IMG/VR virus record: IMGVR_UViG_3300018481_000034
Location: 1-42,444 of that record
Direction: 5' to 3' (one strand)
DNA from: a virus
DNA length: 42,444 bases
Of the stretch, positions 16,293-24,583 are shown piece after piece (the first letter of the stretch is position 1; every line of letters starts with the position of its first letter). The translations under genes were made by a program, and so were the position numbers. The notes under the pieces were generated by a model. That model saw only the letters and a list, made by a program, of their open reading frames with translations. It did not search any database and was not told the origin of the DNA.

Positions 16293-17141
16293 TTACCTTC
16301 TAACTAGGGTAGGTCGTATCATAAATAACTGAGCTTGAGCTGGAGAAGTTACATCAGCCGAGGCAGTTGCCGTAAGTCCACCCCATGGTGCTGAGGATGT
16401 AGCCTGTATTGGAGTAAGTGGAGTCGCCGTCACCGTCGCAGTGAGTCCACCCCATGCCGCTGAGGCAGTGGCTTGTACTGTAGCTCCACCAGCTGCTGCC
16501 TTAATCTCGACGCCCGCCATTGCCCCCGATGTGAGCAATTCGGTGGTCGTGAATCCAAGGGTCAGGGAACCGGCACCGGCCGAGGCTCGACTACATGCCC
16601 GTTCGTTGAATCCGAACCCGCCACCACCACCGCCGTTATACTGCGATGTTGAATTGGCATCAACCCCAATATCCCCGCCCGCCGAACGGTAAGGCAGACC
16701 GGCTAACAAAAGCGACCCTGTTGCCGTTGCGGTTATGGCAACGTCCCCGTCGTTCGCCGTCGTCGTCGTCCCAGTGTTGCCGACTCCAGAACTGTCCGAG
16801 CCCGCCAACGACCAAATAATGACCGACTGTCGATTGTAAGACCGACCAGCGGCATACGTTGTATTGATCTGTTCAGTCGTGACAACCGACGCTGCCCATG
16901 CCGTCCATATCTCGACTCGCCAATTATTGGGTCCGTCAACGACTTCAACGGCGCGCGTCCACGTCAGATTCCCCGAGGTCATCGTGGATATCTGGTTCGT
17001 TGCCGCTCCGTTCGCTACAAGCATCGCGACAACCATCCGGTTTGTACCCGGAGTGGTGAACGTCGGCCACGTTACGTCAGTGGCACTGCCGGTGAGATCC
17101 CGAGCGCTTACTGGAAAGCTTGCATCAACGGTTACAGCCAC
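16293..17141 (-). CDS. Fibre protein with jelly-roll domain and two AWGGL linkers
   Basis: 282 residues. Residues about 1-215 form a Thr/Ala-rich beta domain with WRVEIWTAWAASVVTTEQIN and a Gly-run (NGGGGGGFGFN); residues about 220-270 are two AWGGL linkers (VQATASAAWGGLTATVTATP, then IQATSSAPWGGLTATASADV); the last few residues are unique. It shares the linkers with the 1569-residue fibre and looks like a shortened version lacking the beta-helix, lectin and Trp-repeat domains. Base composition changes sharply between the GC-rich domain and the AT-richer linker, suggesting module exchange. Confidence 0.6.
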   Translation of the reverse strand: MAVTVDASFPVSARDLTGSATDVTWPTFTTPGTNRMVVAMLVANGAATNQISTMTSGNLTWTRAVEVVDGPNNWRVEIWTAWAASVVTTEQINTTYAAGRSYNRQSVIIWSLAGSDSSGVGNTGTTTTANDGDVAITATATGSLLLAGLPYRSAGGDIGVDANSTSQYNGGGGGGFGFNERACSRASAGAGSLTLGFTTTELLTSGAMAGVEIKAAAGGATVQATASAAWGGLTATVTATPLTPIQATSSAPWGGLTATASADVTSPAQAQLFMIRPTLVRR

Positions 17142-17144
17142 GAG

Positions 17145-17651
17145 CTATGCCCACTCTCCACGAGTGAGTGTGGTGCCATCATCAGAGATTGAAGATGTGC
17201 CTACGTTACCGCTATCAGCATCATTTCTGAGGGTAGTGAGGGAAGAGGTCTGGGTTAGCTTATTGCGGTTCAATGCGAGCAGCCACGCCAAGACCTCTTC
17301 CACACCACTCCCGCCTGCACCGTATGTTGGCGCTGCAGTAGGCTCTTTAATATCCACGGGATACATCGTCAAGACGGTGGTCTTTGCCCCAGCAGTAGCC
17401 GTCTTAGCAATAACAGTGACACAGTCAGCATTCATCTCTGTCGCAGTGAGATCAAGATAATATACCCCAGAAGCCGAAGCTATCTCAGTCATCTCATTCG
17501 TACAGTCGGTGAATGTGCCCTGATCCTTTGATACCTCTGAATCAGGTGTAGTTGCCCCAGTAACAAGATCTCCATCTGCATCCAGAATGGGAAATACAAC
17601 CCGAAAGGCTCTGTTCTTAATCGGGAAGGGCATTGCATCAGCTGCTGCCAT
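17145..17651 (-). CDS. Fibre/appendage protein
   Basis: 168 residues: FRVVFPILDADGDLVTGATTP, then VYYLDLTATEMNADCVTVIAK and a Gly hinge (YGAGGSGVEEVLAWLLALN) before a polar tail. This pattern (a beta sandwich, hinge, short helix) is common in actinophage tail appendage proteins. It lies between two other appendage genes with 1-3 base spacing. Role inferred from context. Confidence 0.5.
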   Translation of the reverse strand: MAAADAMPFPIKNRAFRVVFPILDADGDLVTGATTPDSEVSKDQGTFTDCTNEMTEIASASGVYYLDLTATEMNADCVTVIAKTATAGAKTTVLTMYPVDIKEPTAAPTYGAGGSGVEEVLAWLLALNRNKLTQTSSLTTLRNDADSGNVGTSSISDDGTTLTRGEWA

Positions 17652-17652
17652 A

Positions 17653-18339
17653 CTACCATCTCCTTATATGACTACCTGGGGCATGGGCTGCAAACTGAAC
17701 GCCACCACGTCGTTTCGCTGTCGGTTGTCCTGAGGGTGCTGCAGTAGTATGATTGACTACTAGCTTCGGATCATTTGTCGTACCAGATGTATCTGCAGAT
17801 ATTAACTGAAGATATTCTTCAACTGAAACAGTACCAGCAATATGCCGATTAGAACAAAGAACATACCGGCTAAAACCAGTCTTATTGACTGACCCTACCA
17901 TACCAGCTTGAGAGGCGAAGTCATTATAGTCAGTAGTGATCAAGGACCCCGGAGCTAAAGTGGCACATAGAGTTAAAGCATTTAACTGGGAATCACTTCG
18001 CCAGTCCGTGTCCTGCATAGTGCCACCCCAGTCATATGCTCTGAGTTGGACGGTCATCAGATCACCGGGGTCATTATCATTAGAACCCCATATAGAGAAG
18101 ACTCCAGAATCTATAGTATCAGTATCTGGAATGCTCGAGGTATCAAACTCCAGCATAATCTCCATGCATTCATAGCCACCAGCATGTGCAGGATCAGCTT
18201 GTCCTACAAAGAGAACTGGCTCATTGCCTACATCCATGAATTTCGTACCAGCCGCACCACTACGAGCATTGGCATAAGAGTCATCATGGTTTAGTACCCA
18301 GAAGTCATTAGCTCCAGCAAATACTGTAGTCGTGGTCAT
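17653..18339 (-). CDS. Virion surface protein with large beta domain
   Basis: 228 residues. A single beta-rich domain (LFVGQADPAHAGGYECMEIML, FDTSSIPDTDTIDSGVFSIWG, LMTVQLRAYDWGGTMQ) of DNRLRE-like appearance, known from secreted and phage surface proteins, then a basic C-terminal tail (KRRGGVQFAAHAPGSHIRRW). Start 14 bases from the next gene. The family suggestion is by eye. Confidence 0.5.
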   Translation of the reverse strand: MTTTTVFAGANDFWVLNHDDSYANARSGAAGTKFMDVGNEPVLFVGQADPAHAGGYECMEIMLEFDTSSIPDTDTIDSGVFSIWGSNDNDPGDLMTVQLRAYDWGGTMQDTDWRSDSQLNALTLCATLAPGSLITTDYNDFASQAGMVGSVNKTGFSRYVLCSNRHIAGTVSVEEYLQLISADTSGTTNDPKLVVNHTTAAPSGQPTAKRRGGVQFAAHAPGSHIRRW

Positions 18340-18353
18340 TTAAATACAATCTC

Positions 18354-18764
18354 TCATATCTGAGCCTTTACTGCATCTGTCACCATGGTACGCAGGGCCT
18401 TCAACAGATCCTCACTATACTTAGCAGAGTAAGGTGGTCCATGTAGACTATCTGATTCTTTGACATAGTCACCAGTAGGATCCGGTACATGCGTTGGGGG
18501 ATTCACAAAGATAAAGGGGTTATCTAGCGTCAGATCTGTCCCGCCCTGTCGAGCCTCCAGGGTCATCACCAAATCTGCCCCATTAAAAGCCGCAGTGACG
18601 ACTGTGATCGACAGGCCCCCACCAGCTGGGAAAGTCAGAGGGAAGTTTATATTCAACGCCACAAACGCCTGAGCACGAATATGGCGTATCTGCTCACGCT
18701 TTTCCGCTGGAGTCAGGTTGGGATCATCCCTTACAGCCTGTATAGCATCCCGGACAATGCCCAT
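18354..18764 (-). CDS. Small appendage-operon protein
   Basis: 136 residues. The N-terminal 30 residues are helical and charged (DDPNLTPAEKREQIRHIRAQ) and are followed by a beta part (LTFPAGGGLSITVVTAAFNG, DLVMTLEARQGG). No family recognised. It lies 1 base from its neighbour in the fibre operon. Confidence 0.45.
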   Translation of the reverse strand: MGIVRDAIQAVRDDPNLTPAEKREQIRHIRAQAFVALNINFPLTFPAGGGLSITVVTAAFNGADLVMTLEARQGGTDLTLDNPFIFVNPPTHVPDPTGDYVKESDSLHGPPYSAKYSEDLLKALRTMVTDAVKAQI

Positions 18765-18765
18765 G

Positions 18766-19212
18766 TCATGTTAGACGGACGAAGTCCGCAATGTTGACGG
18801 TGTAAGGTGAACCGTTGGTGGCTGTAACACCGAAGTTAGTATCATGGTAGCTGACGAGGCGGGAGTTTGCATCCGTACCATCAACATCATGGTAGATGAC
18901 CGCCGCAACTGGGGTATTGTTAGTGGCACCCCCTGCGGGATCCCACGTGACGTTTGCAGAGTCAACATTAGCTCTGTCATTCGTGTCATCCTGTGTTACA
19001 GTCACCGAGGTAAGAGTTTTACGCACGTATGAGGTGAAATCAGCCTCGACCACACCTGACACTGCCTTGAGCTGAGTAACCGAGAGCAAATCAGGGTTAA
19101 ATGCTCCAGATGCCGTCGTTTTAAGCAACAACATCTTCAGTGTAGAGGTATCGAGATCAGTAGCACCAGAAGCGATGCGAGCTTTTGCTACGTTATAAAC
19201 GACTTCAGCCAT
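18766..19212 (-). CDS. Phage virion protein (tail/fibre associated)
   Basis: 148 residues with the family pattern VYNVAKARIASGATDLDTST, TLKMLLLKTTASGAFNPDL and a C-terminal PYTVNIADFVRLT. Proteins of this type are frequent in phage appendage clusters and usually lack a known function. One base overlaps the next gene (19212). Confidence 0.55.
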   Translation of the reverse strand: MAEVVYNVAKARIASGATDLDTSTLKMLLLKTTASGAFNPDLLSVTQLKAVSGVVEADFTSYVRKTLTSVTVTQDDTNDRANVDSANVTWDPAGGATNNTPVAAVIYHDVDGTDANSRLVSYHDTNFGVTATNGSPYTVNIADFVRLT

Positions 19213-19751
19213 TATGCTGCCGTATCCCCTTCTGCCCGGATTACAACACCATCAGTATCAACTGCAGCGGTGTTGGCTGCCGAGCGACGCACCCAAATAG
19301 CCACACACTGACCAGAGCCAATATTGCCTACGGTCAAACCAGTGCCTTTGGTCGTAGGTGATGAGAATGACTCACCTGACGGAGCAGTATCCTCGTTGGC
19401 AATACGTTCGGCCTGTGCGGATGCTGACGTAGCGGATACAACGCCGGTTCCGTCGATAGCGATAGCGGCCGCGGCGCCTCCTGCCGTTTCCGAAAAGAGC
19501 CATACCTTCACCGCTTCCCAAGTAAGTGAACCATGGTTGTTATGGATGAAGAAGCAACGATACTCCAGATTCGAAGCAGCGTTCTCATCACCCGTGACCA
19601 CATCAAAAAGGTTATGGAGTGTGGCGTCAGTAATCGCCGTGGATGACATGAATCCACCGATACTGTCGTTCGGATCTCCCTGAGGTGAGCTGTTACCTGG
19701 ACCGGTATTCTTGCTCAGCTTAAAGAGAATATCTGTTGCCGTTATTGCCAT
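19212..19751 (-). CDS. Phage virion protein (fibre cluster)
   Basis: 179 residues beginning AITATDILFKLSKNTGPGNS, with NLFDVVTGDENAASNLEYRCF and VKVWLFSETAGG. The pattern (ILFKLS, a Gly-Asn rich segment, LFDxV..xE....YRC.) occurs in many tailed phages in surface or baseplate clusters; function unknown. ATG preceded by AAAGGA. Confidence 0.6.
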   Translation of the reverse strand: MAITATDILFKLSKNTGPGNSSPQGDPNDSIGGFMSSTAITDATLHNLFDVVTGDENAASNLEYRCFFIHNNHGSLTWEAVKVWLFSETAGGAAAAIAIDGTGVVSATSASAQAERIANEDTAPSGESFSSPTTKGTGLTVGNIGSGQCVAIWVRRSAANTAAVDTDGVVIRAEGDTAA

Positions 19752-19762
19752 ATCTTTCCTTT

Positions 19763-20101
19763 CTAGAAAACTACGGCTTCCCCAGTGGGAATGGTTACTA
19801 CAAGGTAATTTAATCCTTCTATCTTTGTTTGCAGGTCTTCCCTACTGGGTCCGACTCGACCCCTGGGGTGTGTATGCCACACTCCTACCGTATCGCCCAG
19901 GTTATCTATGAGATCCTGGCGACTCTCAAAGAGTTCTACCACCTGTTCCTTATCCATAACATAACTATCGTGTGGACTCTCGCTCACGTTGCGAACGCAG
20001 ATTACTTCCCCTGTCGCAGTGTAAATACCACAGCATTCGATGGGACTACCCTCCGATAGTTGCTGAATCTTCTCCACTACTTCTGGCAACGGTACCAACA
20101 C
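19763..20101 (-). CDS. JAMM/MPN-domain metallopeptidase (lambda gpK-like N-domain)
   Basis: 112 residues, a single JAB/MPN domain. All JAMM residues are visible: Glu22 in PIECCG, and the metal-binding stretch VWHTHPRGRVGPSREDL with His76, His78, Ser86 and Asp89. In lambda gpK such a domain is joined to an NlpC/P60 domain and acts in tail tip assembly; stand-alone versions are also known in phages. Here it lies between the small terminase region and the fibre block, not after the tape measure. A zinc isopeptidase or endopeptidase activity is likely; the substrate is unknown. Confidence 0.8.
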   Translation of the reverse strand: MLVPLPEVVEKIQQLSEGSPIECCGIYTATGEVICVRNVSESPHDSYVMDKEQVVELFESRQDLIDNLGDTVGVWHTHPRGRVGPSREDLQTKIEGLNYLVVTIPTGEAVVF

Positions 20102-20357
20102 TGGCCACTCCTAACGCATTTAGCTCTTTCTCGGCAGCCTCGAGATCCTCTATCGTAAGAATGCCCTTGCGTATGAGCACTAAACGGAGTATAGGATCTG
20201 AACTAGGACGACCGTTGGTAAAACCTCGAGAAGGTTCAGCCGGTGATGGGGATTTTGCCTTAAGTTGACCCTCGAGACTGAACTGATGTTTGACTGTGTC
20301 GGAGAGATGATATTCCCGATCTCGTCCGCATACCAAGCAAAATTCCTTAATCTCCAC
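20046..20357 (-). CDS. Small zinc-type protein between terminase small subunit and peptidase
   Basis: About 103 residues from the GTG at 20357, chosen because GGGGAG lies 7 bases upstream; a TTG/ATG further upstream (20384/20381) is possible. CLVCGRDREYHLSDTVKHQF gives a probable zinc or metal-binding site; later SDPILRLVLIRKGILTIEDL looks like a short helical dimer segment. The C-terminus overlaps the JAMM gene by 56 bases. Function unknown. Confidence 0.5.
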   Translation of the reverse strand: MEIKEFCLVCGRDREYHLSDTVKHQFSLEGQLKAKSPSPAEPSRGFTNGRPSSDPILRLVLIRKGILTIEDLEAAEKELNALGVASVGTVARSSGEDSATIGG

Positions 20358-21090
20358 TATTATGTCTCCCCATGGTATCATCAACTATACCGGCATCAAT
20401 ATACCCCTGCGTGAGTTGATACTCGTCAAAGTTCGTCTGGCTGGGGTTGACCATGGCATGAGCAAGAATGCCCTGTAGCGTAACCGAGACCTCATTCTCA
20501 ATGCGCTTAACTGGCTTGCCAACTACATGCTCGATCAAGAACTTCGCAGCATCCAGTTTCACCGCAGCAGGCACCATAGGCCGGCCCTTTTTATCTATCT
20601 TATTATTCTTGAGAATATTTGACATCACCGAGAGAGCCTCGATGGTAGCCACATTCATCTCAGTCTTGACTACCTTTTCATACCTACGAATGATCTCCTC
20701 GTGATATGCCTTGCTGATCCAAGTAGGTTGTCGTCCCCGAAAACCTCCAGCAGCATCACGTGGACGTCCTCGAGCAAGTTCCTCATCATCCCATTCCTCG
20801 ACAGGCTTATATAGCAGATCCAAATCCGCTTCCAAGAGTTCTCCCCGCCTTCTAGCGCGTTTTCTAATCTGCTTGTCGTTCGAGGACCGCAGCGGATGCA
20901 AAGGAGTAGTCGTGTAGTTTATGACATCATCCGAGGGATCATCCTTTTTAGCCTGATAAGGTCTGCCATTGCGACCAACCGCCGGCATCCCTCGAGCGTT
21001 TAGGAAGCCATAGCGCATATCCAGCTCACATGGAGTAGCTCCTGAGCCATTCTTATAAGCAAATCGCTTACGTCGCTCTTCATTCCTCAT
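20347..21090 (-). CDS. Putative terminase small subunit
   Basis: 247 residues. The middle and C-terminal half are helical with DNA-binding character: a basic stretch KQIRKRARRRGELLEADLDL, the segment ELARGRPRDAAGGFRGRQP, then ISKAYHEEIIRRYEKVVKTE and ALSVMSNILKN. These resemble small terminase subunits of actinophages (long, with a basic region and a HVVGKPVKRIENEVSV segment). Such proteins recognise the packaging site. The call is from pattern and place; other DNA-binding functions are possible. Confidence 0.55.
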   Translation of the reverse strand: MRNEERRKRFAYKNGSGATPCELDMRYGFLNARGMPAVGRNGRPYQAKKDDPSDDVINYTTTPLHPLRSSNDKQIRKRARRRGELLEADLDLLYKPVEEWDDEELARGRPRDAAGGFRGRQPTWISKAYHEEIIRRYEKVVKTEMNVATIEALSVMSNILKNNKIDKKGRPMVPAAVKLDAAKFLIEHVVGKPVKRIENEVSVTLQGILAHAMVNPSQTNFDEYQLTQGYIDAGIVDDTMGRHNSGD

Positions 21091-21135
21091 GTTAACTAAC
21101 CTCGTTAATTGACTCTCATGTCATGCGCCGCATGA

Positions 21136-23769
21136 CTATGCCATGAACCCCGGAGGAGGTGAGCTTCCTGGTGAACCATCAAATACCACACCGGAGCCAA
21201 CATTGCCCTGACCAGTTACTCCTGGCGAGGTGTGGAATGAGACAAACTTATAAGCCGGCAAACCATTGGAAGGATCATCAATGACTGTGTTAAAGCTGCA
21301 AGTAACCGATCCTCCACCAAAACTTCCCATCCAGCCATACCCACCAATAGCAGTAAGAGGCTCAGAGAAGTGACCATCATCCGGTGATGGACCAAGGAAG
21401 TTAGCCCAGGCCGGTCTAACCGTATTGCTCAGGATAGACACTGGTGAATCGCTCCAACTAGACCTAAGAATCTGAATACCCCGCCCAGACACATTCTCGA
21501 CAAGGTTATTGCGGATCATAATCGGTCCAACAGAGCGATTACTGTAAAGGCCATTGCCATCCGAATGCCAAAGATCAATAATTATCCCATTACGGTCTGC
21601 AGACGGATTGCCATCATCCTGAATCTGATTATAGACCTGGTTATTCTCCAGCAGAATACGGAAACCACCCAGTCCACCCCCCACACCAGCCCAGCTACGT
21701 CCGATAGAGATGCCCGAACCAGCACCACCAAAACCATAAGCGGCATTGCCAGAAGCATCACGGATAATGCAGTTACGGACTACGAAGTTGTCCCCATTCC
21801 AAAAAGCAATACCATTACGTCCTATCTTGCCCGTACCGGGAATAGGACGGACGGTTAGACCATCGACAACGATATTGCCGCTAGGCCCAGAAGTAGAACC
21901 GCCCCTGTTGCTCCTCGAGCCATCCCCATAAATACCCTCAGCGTTCGTATTGCTGCCAGCAGCCTCCACCACACCAGGGCCAAACAATGTTATATTCTTG
22001 CAAGCTCCATAAAACTCCATGCCAGAGCCCCCAGGGTTTCTCAGTATCGCCCCAGCAGCCCATTCAACCCGGACACCCCCAAAATCCTTATTCAAATACC
22101 AGTTATCATCATTCCACAGCCCCGAGGGGATCAACACCAGTCTACCAGCCAGTTGCGATGTAGATAGATTGAGAATTTGACTGAGAGACCCGTTTACACC
22201 CACCACATAGTCAGGTGTTCCCCCACCTCCGCCAGAAGTAATGACAATATTATGGAAGCGAGAGTGTTGTCCAGCCGCATTGCTAGCCGTCAACAGCACA
22301 TCGTATGATGCAGCACCCGTATAGACATGTGTGGGATGCTGCAAAAAAGAATCCGTGGAAGCATCCCCAAAGTCCCAGCTCCATCCCGTGGGCACGTTGG
22401 TGCTCTGGTCATTAAACTGAACCGTTTGTCCCACCTGAGCAGAGCTTGGTGTTATCGTGAATTCCGCAACAGGAGGTAGACCCGGATCCCCACCACCACC
22501 AGACGCATTGCCAATAGTATAACTATCAAGATCAGCATACGTATACTCTAGTCCCGCATGCTCAATGCGTATAGTATTATTGCCAGAGTTGAGTGGAATG
22601 TTGATCGTTGTTGACTGCGTGAACCGAGCCGCACTCTCCCAGGAAGTAGCAGTGTTCGGAAGGCTGATAGTGCCCTGAATAGAGCCATTGACCCGTATAT
22701 TGACTATCGTTGGAGAATTGGGCGGATCGCCCTGTCCAAACCGTATCGAGAATGGATAAGTACCGCCGGTAGCGATGTTAGCGATAATCTGGTTAACGTC
22801 TCCCGTCAAACCAAAGAACCCAATATATCCCGTACCCGTATACCCCGGATAATCCGTACTAACAACAGCATTACCCTCAACCGAGCCAGCCTCAGCCTCT
22901 ATCGTCACCGATGTGCCCGATAGTGAAAGTGGTCTACTGCTAAGGTTGACTACAGCAGGCTGCAAATTTATGCCCCTCGAGACCGTCAAGGGCACCGCAG
23001 TAACAGCCAATGTACGTGGCGCCAACGTGAGTGCTCCCACACCACCAGATACTGACAATGGTTGCGCACTCATCTGGATGAGGCGTGGTTGTAAAGCAAT
23101 GGCTACGGCAAAACCAAGTGTAACTGCCAGAGGTTGAGCCTGTAGTGTGGTTGTAGCCGGCACTAGCGTGCCAGCAACCACATTGCCCGTAGAAATAGTC
23201 AGCGGCCGGGCAAGGATGTGGATGGTGTTGGGCAGGGCACGCACACCGCCAAAGACCTCTGTCGGAGCGGCGTTCCACCGCATTCGCCAAAGCTCTCCGG
23301 TCGAGTCTCCGATGCCCAGCCCTTCACACCGTGTCAGGAAGAACTCGCCCTCCGAGAACGTTCCCTCAACAGTCCCATTGACCTTACAGCGCCGTATGAG
23401 CACGTGGATATCAGAGCCATCATCATTAATAGACTGGCCCTCGATCACAAAGTAAGGTCGTACGTCCGTATCCAGTTTAACCAGTTCACGAAAGCCTGAT
23501 CCCGATATGAGAGAAGCCCCGGTAAGTATCTGCCAGGCCTCGAAACTGATTCCTCCGGCCTCGAGTTCCCACTCGACCATCGCCCCCGTGCCCTCCATGG
23601 CAACATTGCGATCATCGGACTTCAGTAATTCCACATTTTCCGTCTCACGGAACGTGACGACTCGACCTACCGGCAAATCCACCGGAGTGCCCACACCCAA
23701 CTCCCCAATGAAGGGAGTTATTTTAACATCCCTAATACCGAAGGGCAGATATGTCTCGACTAGCGTCAT
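21136..23769 (-). CDS. Tail-tube paralogue fused to CBM, PKD and beta-helix domains
   Basis: 877 residues. Residues 1-180 closely match the major tail tube protein (LPFGIRDVKITPF, EWELEAGGISFEAW, FVIEGQSINDDGSDIHVLIR). Residues about 185-290 hold three or four short repeats (L-x-P-x-x-L-x-A-x-P-L). Residues about 295-440 look like a CBM6/35-type carbohydrate-binding domain (EAEAGSVEGN, IRVNGSIQGTISLPN). Residues about 450-535 are a PKD domain (WSWDFGDASTD, PTHVYTGAASYDV). Residues about 545-860 form a right-handed beta-helix, strongly similar to the one at 34113-35756. The most likely reading is a minor tail-tube subunit that displays a carbohydrate-binding or depolymerising adhesin along or at the end of the tail. 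Its ribosome site is inside a hairpin. Confidence 0.8.
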   Translation of the reverse strand: MTLVETYLPFGIRDVKITPFIGELGVGTPVDLPVGRVVTFRETENVELLKSDDRNVAMEGTGAMVEWELEAGGISFEAWQILTGASLISGSGFRELVKLDTDVRPYFVIEGQSINDDGSDIHVLIRRCKVNGTVEGTFSEGEFFLTRCEGLGIGDSTGELWRMRWNAAPTEVFGGVRALPNTIHILARPLTISTGNVVAGTLVPATTTLQAQPLAVTLGFAVAIALQPRLIQMSAQPLSVSGGVGALTLAPRTLAVTAVPLTVSRGINLQPAVVNLSSRPLSLSGTSVTIEAEAGSVEGNAVVSTDYPGYTGTGYIGFFGLTGDVNQIIANIATGGTYPFSIRFGQGDPPNSPTIVNIRVNGSIQGTISLPNTATSWESAARFTQSTTINIPLNSGNNTIRIEHAGLEYTYADLDSYTIGNASGGGGDPGLPPVAEFTITPSSAQVGQTVQFNDQSTNVPTGWSWDFGDASTDSFLQHPTHVYTGAASYDVLLTASNAAGQHSRFHNIVITSGGGGGTPDYVVGVNGSLSQILNLSTSQLAGRLVLIPSGLWNDDNWYLNKDFGGVRVEWAAGAILRNPGGSGMEFYGACKNITLFGPGVVEAAGSNTNAEGIYGDGSRSNRGGSTSGPSGNIVVDGLTVRPIPGTGKIGRNGIAFWNGDNFVVRNCIIRDASGNAAYGFGGAGSGISIGRSWAGVGGGLGGFRILLENNQVYNQIQDDGNPSADRNGIIIDLWHSDGNGLYSNRSVGPIMIRNNLVENVSGRGIQILRSSWSDSPVSILSNTVRPAWANFLGPSPDDGHFSEPLTAIGGYGWMGSFGGGSVTCSFNTVIDDPSNGLPAYKFVSFHTSPGVTGQGNVGSGVVFDGSPGSSPPPGFMA

Positions 23770-23774
23770 TTTAT

Positions 23775-23791
23775 ATCCTATGAAGTAGGAT
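23775..23791 (-). promoter_or_regulatory. Hairpin that can hide the ribosome site of the tube-fibre gene
   Basis: ATCCTA and TAGGAT pair across a 5-base loop. In the mRNA the second arm contains AGGA, the only Shine-Dalgarno candidate for the ATG at 23769 (6-base spacing). Formation of the hairpin would lower translation, in keeping with a minor tube component. Confidence 0.45.
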
Positions 23792-23796
23792 GTACT

Positions 23797-23865
23797 TTAT
23801 CTCAGCAATAGAACAATAACAATGATGAGAAGAATTAGTAAAAGCAGTCCACCCCCAACATACAT
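23797..23865 (-). CDS. 22-residue hydrophobic peptide
   Basis: ATG with GGGAGG 7 bases upstream, then a product consisting of MYVGGG and a run of Leu/Ile/Val ending LLLR. It would form one transmembrane helix. It lies between the lysis-type genes and the tube-fibre gene, where small hydrophobic accessory peptides (holin-like or membrane regulators) occur. Too short for family assignment, but start, spacing and pure hydrophobicity support it. Confidence 0.55.
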   Translation of the reverse strand: MYVGGGLLLLILLIIVIVLLLR

Positions 23866-23888
23866 TTCATACCCTCCCTAGAAAGATG

Positions 23889-24146
23889 TTACTTGATTTT
23901 ATCTTCTTCTTTAGGTTCGGGAAGATCTGGCACTTCGGGTAGAGGCACTCCATTACTCACCAAAACTCGCCGATAGGCGCTAGCCGCATAAGCGTAATGA
24001 TCTCTCTCAGCCTCGACCCTATGTATTTGTTTGCGTAGTCGGGCAAGTTCGTCAACACTAATGCCCCACACAAATCGGGAGACGATCAGCATGGCACCCG
24101 CCCCTCCCAAGGCGGGAAATGCTTTTAAAATTTCACTGAAGTCCAT
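23889..24146 (-). CDS. Membrane-anchored coiled-coil protein of the lysis region
   Basis: About 85 residues from MDFSEILK. Residues about 10-30 form one hydrophobic segment (FPALGGAGAMLIVSRFVWG), then a coiled coil (LARLRKQIHRVEAERDHYAY) and an acidic Pro-rich end. Placement directly after the holin-like gene with overlapping start fits a second holin or spanin/accessory protein. An ATG at 24161 is an alternative start. Confidence 0.55.
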   Translation of the reverse strand: MDFSEILKAFPALGGAGAMLIVSRFVWGISVDELARLRKQIHRVEAERDHYAYAASAYRRVLVSNGVPLPEVPDLPEPKEEDKIK

Positions 24147-24537
24147 TGTCACTGGCCTCATTTGCCCTCAAGAACATCCAATCAACTTGAATCACAAAAT
24201 GAGCGAGTAAAGCGGCAAAGGTGAATATTCCCCGAGCCACACTCTCAATGTCTAATTGATCCTCTGGTGTTTGAAATAAACGCCCCGTAAGAGCAAATCC
24301 CATCAAGATGAAGAACATCCAGCGGAAGAAGGGCTGTTGAGGCCAAATTGCGGTAGGAATAGTTGAAAGAGCGGCAATAATGTAGATAATTATGGAAAAA
24401 GGTTCGGATTCAAGAGTATACTGCATGAACGCATGTGCTCCGCGGGCAAGTGAAATAGCCGCTAGAGTGCAATATACGCCCAGAGCGAGAGGCCAGCCAC
24501 GTTCAACAATAAACTGGACTAGTCTTCTGCGCCACAC
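24133..24537 (-). CDS. Holin-like membrane protein
   Basis: 134 residues starting with GTG. Three or four hydrophobic segments are visible: LALGVYCTLAAISLARG, FSIIIYIIAALSTIPTAIW, RWMFFILMGFALTG and VARGIFTFAALLAHFVIQ. AAGGAG lies 7 bases upstream of the GTG. With its single-helix neighbour this is the best holin candidate in the window; a recognisable amidase endolysin is not present, so the Rpf and glycoside hydrolase genes at 35.8-37.3 kb are the wall-degrading candidates. Confidence 0.6.
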   Translation of the reverse strand: MWRRRLVQFIVERGWPLALGVYCTLAAISLARGAHAFMQYTLESEPFSIIIYIIAALSTIPTAIWPQQPFFRWMFFILMGFALTGRLFQTPEDQLDIESVARGIFTFAALLAHFVIQVDWMFLRANEASDNGLQ

Positions 24538-24550
24538 CCGTGATCTCCTT

Positions 24551-24565
24551 GAGGTCTGAGACCTC
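24551..24565 (-). promoter_or_regulatory. Hairpin just upstream of the holin ribosome site
   Basis: GAGGTC and GACCTC pair perfectly around a 3-base loop, ending immediately before the AAGGAG of the holin-like gene. It may shape start-site access or cap the large structured RNA that lies upstream. Confidence 0.5.
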
Positions 24566-24583
24566 CTAAGTTGGGATGAGAAG

